Positions 10,561 through 22,705 of a DNA stretch of 64,000 bases are shown one piece after another; within the stretch, counting starts at the first letter, position 1; every line of letters starts with the position of its first letter. The notes below the pieces were generated by a model. The model had not been told where the DNA came from, searched no databases, and was given only the letters and a program-made list of their open reading frames with translations. Source of the DNA: Cladorrhinum sp. PSN259 (lineage: Eukaryota > Ascomycota > Sordariomycetes > Sordariales > Podosporaceae); contig MU867060.1 of NCBI GenBank assembly GCA_033725935.1, forward strand, positions 806,001 to 870,000, written 5' to 3'. The translations under genes were made by a program, and so were the position numbers.

Positions 10561-12606
10561 TTAAGAGTCAACTTTAACCCGCTTGGAATCGCCCATCTCC
10601 ATAGGTTCAGGTCCGCCATTCTGCGCGTTTCCACTCATCTCCGGACTCTTCCTCTTATGGGACGGGATGGGGTCATCCCTCAGAAAAGACGGACCAGTTC
10701 CAACCACGGGCGTAGCAAAGTTCAGCGGACTCGGAAGCGTGTTACTGTCATTGCCGCGGAAATTCCAGTCGGGATAAAAGCTGCTCGGGCTCGGCAAAAA
10801 TTCATTGTTAAGAAATCGGGACGGCAAAGCCGACACAGGGGTATCAATATTCATGCTAGTATTGTTGTTTTGTTGAGGAATAGGTCGAGCAAAGGGGTTC
10901 GGTGGGCCGCTTGCGCCTGCCGAAAGAAGGGCCGAAGCTGACGGTGACGGAGGCGGCAGTACGACGCTAGACCTCGCGGGTTGTGATGTTGCTTCCGTGG
11001 TAGTAGTTGTGCCGCGCGGCGACGCCGACTCGGCAGTGGCACTTCCGCCATCCGACTCATCCGGAATTTGCACCTTCAATCTTGGCCGCGAGACGCTACC
11101 GACACGCATGCTGTTTGATCGAGATGGTGGCGTGAAAATAGTCTCGGGAATTGATGATAGTGACCCATTTCTCTTGATTTGCGGTGGCTGGCCTTGAGTG
11201 GTTGCGCGTTGAAGACTTGGCGGGGAATTGGTATTTCTAGCCCTACCCATGTCGAGTGAGTGCGATCGGCTGGAAGGTGGCTCGGGTTTGACGTCGCCGT
11301 TGAAAGCAGCAAGATGTTGCGACAAAATGGACCGGTTCTCGTCAATAGGCGTGAAAATGCTGCCTCCTTTGCGGGGCGGTTGCTTTTTGATAACGGTGTC
11401 CAAAAGCGGTGGTTGGCGTGGCCTGTCTAAAAGCTCGGGTTTAGGTCTAGATTCTACAGAAGCAGGCGGCTGAGGCTCGTGATGCGGAGGTCTAATATGC
11501 GATGGTTCTTGCGGTGGTGGTGGGATAACATGCTGCTGCTGCTGTGGTGGTTGCTGAGGCAGCGGTGGGCTCTGCATCGGTAGTTGTGGTTGAGGGGGAC
11601 TTGGCATCATGTGTTGAACTGACTGAGGAGGAGGCTGTGGAGGAGCAGGCTGTGGAGGTGATACTGAATGACGAGGAGGTGGAGGTGGTGCTTGAACTTG
11701 TGGTGGGAAGTTCGGGGGCACAGAGGATCTTCGGTGATCTTCAACAAACGACTGCATTTGAGGGTGCGGCTGTGGCTGTTGATATGATGGATACTGTGGG
11801 TGAGGTGGCGGTTGTTGATGCGGTTGTGGCAGACCGTGATGAGCACCATTGGGCGGCATATTTTGATTTGGGTTGTAGATGGCAGGCTGGGGCATAAATG
11901 CGAATCCATTCACAGCAGGAGGTGGAGGGCCTTGTGGTCCGACTGGCCCGCCGACCATGTTGGGTCCCATTCTCCGGATGTCATTGCGGGAAGACGGCCG
12001 TGAACCATGTTGGGGAGGCTGCGGAGTGTGGCCCCGAGGCGCGCCGGGGTGTGGGCCGAACATGCCATTCGGAATTGGAGGTGATGCTGATGGTGTTTGG
12101 TGTCTAATATGTGGGAATGGCTGAGTTTGGAAATGCGGAGGGAGCATCTGACTGTCCATGCCGTCCCCCTGCGGCGGCGTTCCGTTCTCGTCGTCTTCCT
12201 CTTCATCATCGGCGCCTCCGTTATTGAAGTCGGCTGGGCCCTTGTGTTCATTCGGGCCACCATGCTATTGCATGCGTTAGCTAGACTGCAAATGAGCGGT
12301 GATTCACCAGGCGTTAGAACGTACATAGGTGTACCGAGTAATCAGGTCGCGCATCTCGCATGACGAATACTCGTAAAGCTTCTTATTGCTGCCGAATATG
12401 AAAACGGCAACATCAACAGAACAAAGCACGGATAACTCGTGAGCCTTCTTGAAAAGACCACCCTTGCGTTTCAAAAAGGTTCTGTCGTGGTGCAAGATTG
12501 AATTGTTAGGTGCGAACAGCTTGGGGGGCAGGGGATGAATGGGTGCTTACACTGAGCGATTTCGGTCATCTTTGATAGCTTTTATTTCAATCTTTCTGCG
12601 TCCCAT
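10561..12606 (-). CDS. rlm1: MEF2-type MADS-box transcription factor Rlm1, 638 aa
   Basis: Exons are 12606-12551, 12481-12325 and 12264-10561, and all phases agree. Residues 1-60 form a near-perfect MEF2-class MADS domain ([50 protein letters not shown]), which binds A/T-rich elements as a dimer. The segment after it ([13 protein letters not shown], then an acidic run) is typical of fungal Rlm1/RlmA. The rest is low-complexity Pro/Gln/His-rich sequence with many Ser-Pro and Thr-Pro sites and a basic C-terminal SHKRKSPE. In yeasts and Aspergillus, Rlm1 is activated by the Slt2/Mpk1 MAP kinase and turns on cell-wall genes under wall stress; the same role is inferred here. The gene has an unusually long non-coding upstream region. 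Confidence 0.95.
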
Positions 12607-14273
12607 CTTGTCAAGTAGTGCGCCGTCGCGCTGTTAAGACAAATGAGAGTGTCGTGGCTGCGCAATCGAGTGCGATGGAGGCCGCGGGCGAAGGACAGCG
12701 TCCTCTTGGTCGCGACGAGACAAAGCCAACTCTGAAAGAACACAGCGGGTTGCTGCTGGTGCTGGAGAAGAAGTCGTCGTCGTCGCGGATTGTCGGATCG
12801 GGGACGGGAACAATTATAATGACGACAATGATGGAGTTGATTAATTAGTCGACCTAGCTCGGCTGTGGAAATAGCTTCGAGTCGGTGGTGAGGACTCGGT
12901 GGAGTTGTCGAGGGTCTGGGGCTTTGTGGCCGCTTGGATGCGAAGACTGACGGGCCACAACAATGGCGATGGATGGGCGGTCCCTCGTCTTTTTGTGCCT
13001 CCGGCAAAGCAGCCGTGGATGTCGATAGCCCGACGTCAATTCCTTTGTTCGCGAACCGGGGTCGCAAAGCAGCAGGTACCTTGCGGCGGCGTGCGTGATG
13101 GTGCAGTCGATGCCGGGATGTATCGTGTGTGTGCTATTTTTAGGAGAAAGCCAGAAGCCAGAGAAGTGGGTGAGTGGGCGAGTGGGAGAGGAAAAGGGCC
13201 ACAACTTCACAAGGCCACAGGCTTGGCTCACCAACAGCCCCCTACAGGAAATAGCGACCAGTGACGGGTTTGGGGTAGCACACTGGCAGATGACACCCGC
13301 TTCTCTGGGTGATCGGCAGAAGCACCCAACAAACGCCAAATTGCATGTTGACTCTTTATTTTGTAGAGGAAAACTGCGAATCATTTGCAATATAGCCTAT
13401 CACCCACGGACCGGGTGAAAAGAGACGAGCTTCGGTTGATGCAATCCTGGTTCTTGGTCTCCCGGTCATTCCAGCGAGATGGGAAGGTTTCGCCCTACTG
13501 CAAAAAGCAACCATGAAGGTATCCGTTTTCTCCCATTTCAGGAGTCCATTGACCCCGATGAAATACCAGGTACTATTCCACCTCGCTACTCATCGGGAAT
13601 CACCAGTTCGTGTCAGTCGTGATTCTCAAACACGCTGGAAATCAGATTGATGGGAATGAGTGGGACCTGACTGCGGGGGATGGAAGGCCTTGCTCTCACG
13701 GATTCGGCTGCCGAGTAATCTCTACCGCAGCACGTATCCCGCGCGCCCGTTGCACTGTTTCGAATCAACCGGTGCATAGTGCAAGACAAGACGGAGGAGA
13801 GCCGCAATTGTCTTGCTTGATTGAGAAAAGAAGCCACCTTACCGAGACCAGGCTCGATGGTTACCAGGTACATTCATCTTTTGCGATGCAACGCAACCAT
13901 TCAACATCACCTGGGCATCAGATTAGCAACTTCGTCTATTGATTCTCGACATGTTGTTATTCTTGTCATTCGTCGACCATCATCATGCAGGTGCGTCGTC
14001 AGATTCGGCTTGCCTATCAGATTGTTCAGCGCAGACATTACGCAGTCTCGCAGTTCGAGGAACACGGTGCCAAGAGGTGACATCAACAGATCTCACCTCG
14101 ATCTGGTGAGGTTTTGGTCGTCTTCAACAGGTGATGCCAAGCTGGGAATTCACACTGGCCCACCAGCCCAGCCAATCCTGTGCTGTGCCCAGCAATTGCA
14201 GTGGGCAAATGGCGCCGCGATTGGCCAGACGAAAAGAATTTGCCCATAAGCGCCGGCCTTGAAGAACTTGGGG

Positions 14274-14297
14274 GTTCTAAAAATAGTTCTAAAAATA
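14274..14297. repeat. Tandem duplication of a 12-bp unit
   Basis: GTTCTAAAAATA occurs twice without interruption, at 14274-14285 and 14286-14297, and ends two bases before the 30-bp palindrome. Confidence 0.9.
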
Positions 14298-14299
14298 AC

Positions 14300-14329
14300 A
14301 ATTTGCCCACAATATATTGTGGGCAAATT
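14300..14329. repeat. Perfect 30-bp palindrome
   Basis: The left half AATTTGCCCACAATA is followed directly by its exact reverse complement, with no spacer. Partial copies of the arm lie 55-90 bp to the left: GTGGGCAAAT at 14211-14220 and AATTTGCCCA at 14237-14246, themselves in inverted orientation. The cluster could be a remnant of a small inverted-repeat element or a large dimeric protein-binding site. Confidence 0.9.
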
Positions 14330-17042
14330 TACCGACATTCAACATCCGTCCAATGAACTGTCAAAATAGCCCTGCAACCCCTTCCCGTAAGTGCCGTCGT
14401 CCTTCTCCCCGGAATGATCCCCACCACACCTCATGCACGCCATTACAACTCGTCACACGCGGCCGGCCCATCATGATTATCTTGATTTTCAATTGACCCA
14501 AAGCTCCGGGAACGAACAACATCAACATTTACAAACGGCGGTTAGATAGATGCTCATGCAAGCCACAAACACATGGCATGTTGATAAACATAGAACATAC
14601 AAGCTTTTCTGACCCATACTCCCCTCCTTTGCATCTGCCGATGATTAGATGTTCCTGATCGTCATCTCGATGCTCTGCACATACATGCTCGATTCTCCTG
14701 GTTTAGCAGAGGAGCATCACCAACAGCATCACTGTCATCACCAGTATGCACCCGACCACCACCATCAGTCATCCAGACTATCTTCCGAGCATGTTCTAGT
14801 TTAAAGTATACAACCCAAGAAAAGATCCCAATATAATCCATCAGATCCAACCCAACTTAGCGAGATGTGATCGATCCAACCATCCTTCAACTTTTCATCC
14901 CATCTCTGATGGCAACCCCCCTTTTTGAAAGACCTACCTTACCCCTATACCAAGCTCTCTCACTACCACCCACACTTTATAACTCCCATATTACCTTCCC
15001 TCCCAAGCGAACTCCCAACTTAGAAATAAAAAACATCATCATCTACCAGCAAAACAGTACAAGGCTGAACAGGAGGGGCAAACCCATTAGACACTGGATG
15101 CCGATTGGTAAAGTCAAGCGCTTGAAGCGCCCTCCGGCAAACCTCATCACCGGGCGGCCGAGTTCGGGCGAGGTCAGCGTGCCATCCAGCACCCGTTTGC
15201 TGCTGTATCTATCCGTATGGTTTCCTGGAATAGGTATGTAACCCCTCTACTACCCTACCTAACTTAAGGTACCTGGACCCAGCAATTAGGTCGAACCGTT
15301 TGGAGCTTGGTTCCCATCCCATCCCGCATCCCACATCCCGTCTCGTCATCATCTCTGCCGCACATATACTTTGCCCGTGGGTTGTTATTTGACAGGTTTG
15401 TCAAGTAGGTTGTTGGGTATGATTTATCACACTAGAATAGAAATGCTCCACGTATCCAGACCTAAGAAACCAAAAAACAAAAACCAAAAAAATACACAGC
15501 TAAAATGTTATGTGTCAAAGAGGGAAAAAATATCACGAGATCTACAAACGATCTGCAAGCGGGAGGAACAGAAACCTGGAACCTAGCCAACAATCTCCAA
15601 CGTCCGAATCACGGACTTTTTTTTCTTCTCACTCGGCCGATCCGCTTTACCTGCGGCAGTGGCGCAAGTTTTCTTGTTCTGTGAAGTGAAACCTGTCACC
15701 CGAAAGGCAAAGGCCGAAAAATGCGGCCGCCCGTTAGTACCCTTGAACCCGTCTGAAACATATCTAAGCCTCACGGATCGCGGAAGATGCAAAAGTCAAA
15801 AAGCCTTATTCTTCACAAGGCAGCTTTCTCTGACTCTCTGGACGTAATGTCCTATACTTCACCAGTCTTAGGTTAAGCAGACCAGCTCGACAAACGGGCC
15901 GAGAATATGGACTCGGTCGGCATGCTTGGTAGCACATTACATGTACCTCATGTTGTTCTGCTCTCCAATTGGCACTTCTAAATATGATGAGTAGAAATAG
16001 GAGCACGTAAAAAAACGGCGCTTAATTAATATATTTCTCTTGTTCCTATTCCCAAACTTTCTGGTTATGGATTCCGTACAGCTTTTGACGTGCGTCAATG
16101 GCACAGCAACTTGCGGGCATACACGGGTTTTAATGCTTTTTTATCGTCAGGAAAGACCAGTGTCAGGGTGATACATGAAGATGTGGCCTGTGCGTCTACC
16201 TAGCCTTACATAATCTGGTATAGTCGCATTCACACGCACTTGAGGATAGGATAGACAGACAAAAAAAAATGTTCAAGAGTATCAGAATCGGGGTTTTCAG
16301 GATCAAACTGAGTTAAATGTGAAGTATACCTGGTTCACGTGTTGGAAAGTTTTATGTATACCACACTTTTGCTTCATCTGATGTTCTGCTCAACTCACTC
16401 TCGCTTATTGACGAGCTATTTAACAGCCTGGAAGCTCTAGATATTTGTGCTCTTCTGTTTTTTCTATGAATTTTTTTAAAAAAAAAAATCAAGCCAAAGC
16501 TTAATTCTTGGAAGAGGTGTGTGTGTGCACTATTCCTCACCTCTCTCCGCTTAAACCATGCGGAGCGGAGATTCTCACTCTTCTTGCTCGTCTCTTTCGT
16601 CTTCTGCCATCCCACTTGGACAACCTTTAGCGACTTTCTGATACGCCACCGATAGGCAAACGCCGAGCCAGCGGCAGTACAGAGTGTCCCTCCCCCACCT
16701 GGGCATCTAACTTCAGCTTGGCACTTTCCACTCACGTTGGCGACACCTGCCAGTTCAAGCACGTCGATTCATTTTCTCTTGAGCGTTCTGGCGAGAATAG
16801 CAAACTGAACCTGTTATATTGCTGGCTATTACCTATTGATTTTACCACTATCACCGCGCCTTTCCACGCGGCAAAACCTACATCTTACCTTAACCTCTCG
16901 AAAGCTATCGAACGTCATCCCCGAGATCGCAACGTTGCAACACCGCAGTAACCCACCGACCTCCTTCCGACCACCATCATCCATCTATCCATCAATCCAT
17001 CAATCCCAACATTCGCCTACTTGAAATTCCTGCGATAGAGCC

Positions 17043-18405
17043 ATGGCTGAGAGCAGTGAGGCGGGCACCGACGCCCAGATTACCTTCAAGGTCAAGGCCA
17101 ATGAAAAGACACACACCATTACCATATCCGAGTCCGCCACCGTTTTGGATCTCAAGACAAAGCTAGCCGGCGCAGACTACGAGAACATACCTGCCGACAG
17201 ACAGCGTCTGATCTACTCCGGCCGTGTCTTGAAAGATGGCGACGCACTCAGTGTTTACAAGGTTAAAAATATGAACACCATCCACATGGTGAGGAGCGCT
17301 CCTAGCAACCAGGCTTCCAGTACCGCGGCGTCAACCTCGACACCTACCCCGCCAGCGATTCCTACAAACATGGCGGCCGGAACTTCAGCCGGCAATCCTC
17401 TTGCTGGGCTTACCGGTGCTAGATTTGCTGGCCATGCCAGCCTGCCAAGCCGAGACATCTTTGGCGCAGACGGAGGGGTAAGCTCATTACTGTCAGACTC
17501 CTAAACAATGAACTTTTGCTGAAACATGTCGGTCTACACAGATGGGTGCACCGCCCAGCGAGGAGGAAATGGCCAACCTGTTGGACAACCCAATGATGGC
17601 GCAAACTATGAACGAGGCACTCAACAACCCCAACTTTATCGATATGATGATCCAGAGCAACCCCATGCTGGCCAATATGCCCAACGCTCGCGAGTTTCTG
17701 TCATCGCCAGCCATTCGACAAATGATGACAAATCCGGATTACATACGCGCCGCCGCCAGAATGCGGAGAGCGATGGCGGGGCAGGGAAGCTCTGCGTTCC
17801 CGGCACCTGGTGTAACCGACAATACACCAGCCGGGGGTTCAGATGCCTCGCTTCCCTCCTTGTTCGGTCCTGGTGGCACCGGAGATCTAGCACGCCTGCT
17901 TGGACTTGGTGGTGGTGCGGGAGGCTCGGCGGCAGCCGACCCCTTCGGCTTCGGCCTCTTTGGAGTGCCACCCGCGACTACCTCGGCTTCAACTGGTACG
18001 GCAGCAACCACAACACCCGCTCCCCAGAACCAAGCCAACACGCCCTCGGCCAACAGAGATGCGTCAACGGGTGCTTCGGCAGCCCCGCAGGGGCAGCAAG
18101 GTGCCAACCCCTTCGCCGCATTGTTTAGTGCGATGGGAGGTGCTCAAGCTGGCAATCCCGCTGCTGCCAACCCCTTCGGCCTTCCGGCTAACCCGGAGGC
18201 GCTGACGCAACTCTTTCAGGCTCTCGGTGGCCCTCCGGCGGCGGCAGCACCTGCTGACACCAGACCCCCAGAGGAACGCTACGCGGAGCAGCTTCGACAG
18301 CTCAACGATATGGGGTTCTTTGACTTTGACAGAAATATTGAGGCTCTGCGTCGCAGTGGAGGCAGTGTCCAAGGTGCGATTGAGCATTTGCTCAACGGCT
18401 CCTAA
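17043..18405 (+). CDS. dsk2: Ubiquilin Dsk2, ubiquitin-like/UBA shuttle protein, 432 aa
   Basis: Exons are 17043-17477 and 17542-18405, joined in phase 0 across a 64-nt intron. The product is a proteasome shuttle factor: an N-terminal ubiquitin-like domain (about residues 13-85, ITFKVKANEKTHTITISES) docks on the proteasome, and a C-terminal UBA domain (about 388-430, EERYAEQLRQLNDMGFFDF) binds ubiquitin chains. Between them lies an STI1-type region (about 150-215) rich in Met and Asn with NPMMAQTMNEALNNPNF and NPDYIRAAARMRRAM, then a Gly/Ala/Pro/Thr-rich linker. The domain order and length match Dsk2/ubiquilin. In the cell it acts in the cytosol and nucleus in protein quality control and ER-associated degradation. 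The start context is GAGCCATGG. Confidence 0.95.
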
Positions 18406-19543
18406 AGAATGGGAATCGAAGAAAGACTCAGGAAGGTGCTTGGGTGTACGACCGGGGAAATTGAGCAGTGAGAAGCCTGATAATTGGGCAAGGCCATTAA
18501 ATTTCTCTGTTTCCAATGTATCTTTTTTTTCTTTTCCTTTTTTTCAAGCGGCTATGGTGATATATTGTCACAGCATTTGCAAGTGCCTGGCCTGGAATCA
18601 ATTCTGTCCTGGATTTTTGAAGGTTAGGCCCCGTGTGAATCAACGATGATCCTGGGTGGAAGCATGAAGGCTAATTTGGGCTTGGGCATTTCCCAGAGCA
18701 GTGGGGCAGAAGCCTGTACTGTTGGTTTGAACTTAAGCGTGTAGAGCTGAAGTATATGTAATTCTTCGAGGGCAGGTGTATAAATCATAAGAACAATCCT
18801 CACTTGTAATTGGATTCCTAATGGTTATCCGTAGCTGTCTGTCTCCCCCACTCCCAAGCCTTGGATCTCACCGCCAGTGGAGGGGGGGATGCCGATGACG
18901 CGGGGCAAAGGTGGGATAACGCCTGAAGATGTGCTGTCGGAGTATCCTTTTTGGGCATTGGACCCCAGTTTTTAGCAAGTCTCGTGGGCGTCACACCCTT
19001 GAATGGTAGAGATCCCCAACGACGCTGATCACGATATGCCCTGGTTTTTTTTTTTTTTTCGATTGTACAAGAATAAATATTATTTTTTTCCTCATTTACT
19101 CTAGACAGATAGCTCTGACTCTTTGTTCTTTTTAAAAAATAAAAATCAAATCTTCTCTCGGAGGGAGGGGTTGCTTTGTTTTGAGGCAACTATTTTATCT
19201 GACTGGGAAAGTCTGGTTGAGATAAGAAATCAGGTTTCACTAACGCCCACTACTCTAGATTACATCAACCTCAACTTCGTCTCATCCTCACTGCTGTTTG
19301 CTGCAGAGGGCAAAAGGCATAGGCAGAGAGAGGTTCAAAAACACTCACTCATACCAGCGGAGTTTAGAAGTTGTGTTGGCTTGTTTTTTCTTATAATCGT
19401 TTTATTTTTTGAAGCTTTCAATCTTCCAAACTTACCAACCGATATCTCCAACTCTTCAATATCCCAACTTCAAAACCCCAATTCAACTCAACCCCACCCA
19501 TCCTTTTTTCACACCTCTCACTTTGAATAAAACAATACTCAAG
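18406..19543. other. dsk2 3' flank and sym1 promoter/leader
   Basis: No gene is seen. The stretch contains T-rich sequence at about 18524-18543 after dsk2, a T/A homopolymer block at about 19040-19140, and a pyrimidine- and A/C-rich stretch (about 19420-19540) that fits the leader of the downstream gene. Confidence 0.5.
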
Positions 19544-20204
19544 ATGCTCCGCTGGTAAGATTATTTTCCCTTGCTTTCAAAACTGCCCCCTCATATCAAT
19601 ACGTGTATGCCACTAACACTTGAGAAAAAAAAGGTATCAAGCCCGTTTGGCAGCCAGGCCACTCCTAACCTCAGCAATCTCAACCTCGATCCTCTTCTCA
19701 ATCGGCGACATCACAGCCCAGCAGCTGGTCGACAAGCGCGGCCTCTCAAAGCACGACTACGCCCGAACGGGCCGAATGGCTCTCTACGGCGGCGCCGTCT
19801 TTGGTCCCTGCGCGTCGACCTGGTTCCGCGTCCTCTCCAAGCACGTCAATTTTCCGGGGTCACCTAATCGCACCATGCTGGCGAGGGTAGCGGCCGACCA
19901 GGGGCTTTTCGCTCCTGTTTTCATAGGACTCTTCTTGTCCTCCATGGCTGTTCTCGAGGGTGGATCGCCGGCTGCTAAGCTGAAGGAGTCTTACGTCCCT
20001 GCTCTGAGCGCTAATTACATGATTTGGCCGTTTGTGCAGATGGTCAACTTCAAGTTTATCCCTTTGCAGCATCGGTTGGTGTTTGTTAATGTTATTAGCA
20101 TTGGATGGAATTCGTATTTGAGTTGGTTGAATAGTAAGAGTGGTGAGGGGGAGGTCGAGGAGGAGAAGGGTTTGGAGGTTGAAGGTGGCAAGGTGTTGGG
20201 CTGA
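19544..20204 (+). CDS. sym1: Mpv17/PMP22 family protein Sym1, 193 aa
   Basis: Exon 1 is only 11 nt (19544-19554, coding MLR and two bases of Trp); exon 2 runs 19634-20204. The join rebuilds [19 protein letters not shown], the expected start of fungal Sym1. Sym1 is an inner mitochondrial membrane protein of the Mpv17 family, in yeast needed for growth on ethanol at high temperature. The family signature is visible: [28 protein letters not shown], a long hydrophobic stretch ([14 protein letters not shown]) and the C-terminal [17 protein letters not shown] followed by WNSYLSW. About four membrane segments can be seen. The protein ends in an acidic Glu/Gly tail. The intron has a CACTAAC branch site. 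Because of the tiny first exon, gene finders may start this gene wrongly. Confidence 0.93.
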
Positions 20205-20438
20205 AATCAACTTGGGATATGGTCATGATGGGATGGACGATATAATTTAGATGTGGGAATACGGTAGATTCATTGGCGTTAATAAGGAAATGGTTCAACA
20301 CTCTTGGGGATATAAAAAGGGTTTCAACAAAGAGAGGAGAGAAAATATCTTTGGAAATTAGAAGGAATGGTTTATATTTTTTTCTCAATCCGCTACCCTA
20401 AAAGTTCAAAAGAGATCAACTTCGGCTAGATAGTTGAC

Positions 20439-21887
20439 TTATACGGTATTGCCTGCAATTGAAGTGCCGTATACAGACTCCAGTCCTTCGCCACCGTAGC
20501 TCAACAACGGGGAGACCTCAACACCCTCCTCTGAGGCAACATTGGCGCCAGCAGCCTTCAACCACCTGGCTCCCTGAGTCATGATGTCACGTCTGCTGGT
20601 ATCCGGGTCATCCTCTCCAGTGCCAGCGGCGTTCTTGAGCGGGCTGAACTCGTCCTCACGGCGGACTTCGAGAGAGGCAAACTTGCTAAGCTCCAGAAGG
20701 GGGAACACATCAAACACGAACTGCTCCAGCTTGATGCCGTTTGGTTTAGACGGCTTGACGTTCTCGCCACTCTCCAAATCGGCATAAGGGATCTTCTTGC
20801 GCGCCACGTGATGAGGCAAGTTCTTGGACCACTCGGGAATGCTCTGGAGGAAGCGGAACGAGTAGTAATGGTTAACGATGTTGGCAGCGCGGAACCTGAG
20901 GACACCGGGCTGCTTGGGGTCCTCCTCAGCGGCAATCTCGGGGTCAATCTCGCTGTACTCAACAACATCTGGCTTGCCGTTCTTGGTCAATATGAGACCG
21001 ACGCTCTCGGTTGCGTTGCGCTTGCGGACGACCTTGGTAGCAATGTCGACGTTCAGCTCGGCAGAGAAGCCGATGAAGACGGGATCAGCAACCTTGACAA
21101 GGCAGTTGTCGACACAGTAGGCGTGGATGTGCTCAATGCTACGCTTCTTCATGTCATCGAGAACTTCGGACTCAACCAAAGCATTGTAGATGCCACCGTT
21201 TCCATCAGGGGCCACAGCAACCTTGCTCTTGGTCTCGAGAAGGATCTTGCCGTCGTTGGAGATGCAAGGGAGCACACCCTGCTCGAAGACAATGACGTTC
21301 TCGGACCGGAGGCCAAAGTAGTTGTTGTCCTTGAAGAACTTCTCGGTTGGCCCACGGGTAGGGCCTGAAGTCATGACATACCAAGGGACTGTAACCTTGC
21401 CGGCACCAGCCTTCTTGGCAGCCAGTTCCTCAATCTTGCGAATACGCTCGGCTTGAATCTGGAACAGAGATTTGTGGGAGGGGAGACCAATGTCGAAGCA
21501 TCCCTTGGGGGCAGAGCTGCCGAGACGAGTGCCCTGGCCACCAGCCATGAGAACCACGGCGACCTTGTTGGCGGCAATCAGGTCAAGGCCAGAGGCATAC
21601 CACCGGTCAATGTCCTCTGGCTTCGAGTCGAGGATGCTGGCCACGGCGGACTCCGGGAGGGGCTCGAGGGATGTCTTCTTGCCATCGTCGGCGGGTGGTG
21701 CGAGAGCTTTGGCGGTGATAGTGTTGATGTAGAGAGGATCGAAGATGGACAGTTGCTGGTAAAGAGAGGCCTTCTCACTGCTGGAAAGCTGGTCCCAGAA
21801 GGTAAAGACCTGGTCCTGGGCAGCATTGGTGTACTTTTGTCTGAGAACGGAGACCTGCTCCGGGGTTGGTTCCTGTGGGGTAGACAT
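20439..21887 (-). CDS. uap1: UDP-N-acetylglucosamine pyrophosphorylase, 482 aa
   Basis: This is a single uninterrupted frame of the usual family length. The enzyme makes UDP-GlcNAc and diphosphate from UTP and GlcNAc-1-phosphate, the last step toward the donor used for chitin, N-glycans and GPI anchors; it acts in the cytosol. The uridylyl-binding motif is at residues 115-123 (AGGQGTRLG), followed by [17 protein letters not shown] with the conserved Lys at about 128. Further family segments are [50 protein letters not shown] and [10 protein letters not shown]. The gene is convergent with sym1, with only 234 nt between stop codons, so the 3' UTRs may overlap. The absence of introns contrasts with most neighbours. 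Confidence 0.97.
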   Translation of the reverse strand: MSTPQEPTPEQVSVLRQKYTNAAQDQVFTFWDQLSSSEKASLYQQLSIFDPLYINTITAKALAPPADDGKKTSLEPLPESAVASILDSKPEDIDRWYASGLDLIAANKVAVVLMAGGQGTRLGSSAPKGCFDIGLPSHKSLFQIQAERIRKIEELAAKKAGAGKVTVPWYVMTSGPTRGPTEKFFKDNNYFGLRSENVIVFEQGVLPCISNDGKILLETKSKVAVAPDGNGGIYNALVESEVLDDMKKRSIEHIHAYCVDNCLVKVADPVFIGFSAELNVDIATKVVRKRNATESVGLILTKNGKPDVVEYSEIDPEIAAEEDPKQPGVLRFRAANIVNHYYSFRFLQSIPEWSKNLPHHVARKKIPYADLESGENVKPSKPNGIKLEQFVFDVFPLLELSKFASLEVRREDEFSPLKNAAGTGEDDPDTSRRDIMTQGARWLKAAGANVASEEGVEVSPLLSYGGEGLESVYGTSIAGNTV

Positions 21888-22705
21888 GTTGGTTTGCGGG
21901 TTGGTGTAAGGGATTAGGCGGTCTTGCGTCTAGAATTGAGTTTGGTGTGGCTTGCAGTAGTGATGGAGAGCTTTCTAAAGATGATGACTTCCAAAAAGAT
22001 GGTTGTCCTTTGAAGGGTTCAAGAATGAAAAATAAGTCCGAACTTGAAAGGGGGTTTCCGAATGTCTGTCTTTCATTAATTACCTTAATAACTGATGGGC
22101 AGCTTCCATGCCCCGCAGTCAGCTCCATGCGCCACCAAAACACCCCGCCGCAAACCTGAGCCCAACACACCCGACCCCAATTGACTGGTCCCTGCCACCG
22201 CCAGATCATCGAAAGAAGGACGGAGCTGTGTCTGAATGGCGGCCTCCTATTGGTCAATTTGGATACCCCGTTTTTCCTCGTTTCTCTTTTGGCCTGCATT
22301 GCGCTGCTGCATCTGCGGGAGCGCCATCCGAACACGAGCAACTGCCGTCTGTTGTTATGAGAGAATAGCATCTCATTTCCCAGGCCAAAAAGGAGGGCAT
22401 TCTGGGTCACAACGGACTTTGGGATCTTGTAGTTCATATTTCCGTAGACGATTTTCTAGACAGACCTCGATTGATCTTGATGGCCCCGGCATCGGCATCG
22501 GCATCAAAGTCTGTAATGAGTGGCGTTGCTGCCTTGTGGCCACCTCATCGAGCAAGGGTTTAAGAGCATGCATTTCAGAGTCGGCTTAGCTTTGTGGCAA
22601 TCAAGACCAGTTCATCAACTATTGAGGAAGGAGCTGCCAAAATATTCGTTCTGTGGTCCAAACTTTATTATATCCAAGCAAACTCCCAACAATCCAAGTA
22701 ACACA
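21888..22705. promoter_or_regulatory. Divergent promoter region, uap1 / DNA glycosylase
   Basis: This 818-nt spacer lies between divergent starts. No independent gene is seen. The distal part contains an in-frame ATG (22568) that could extend the glycosylase at its N-terminus. There is a small GGCATC repeat run on the plus strand near 22488-22505. Confidence 0.5.

Larger units (their letters stand above)
12607..17042. other. 4.4-kb intergenic region between divergent rlm1 and dsk2
   Basis: No convincing gene is seen on either strand; open frames are short, lack ATG starts or show no codon preference. The region must carry the promoters of the divergent rlm1 and dsk2 genes. It contains the palindrome at 14300-14329 with partial copies next to it, an A/C-rich stretch at about 15470-15540, and pyrimidine-rich sequence just upstream of dsk2 (16850-17030) that fits a 5' leader. 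The size is compatible with a heavily regulated gene or an unseen non-coding RNA. Confidence 0.5.
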
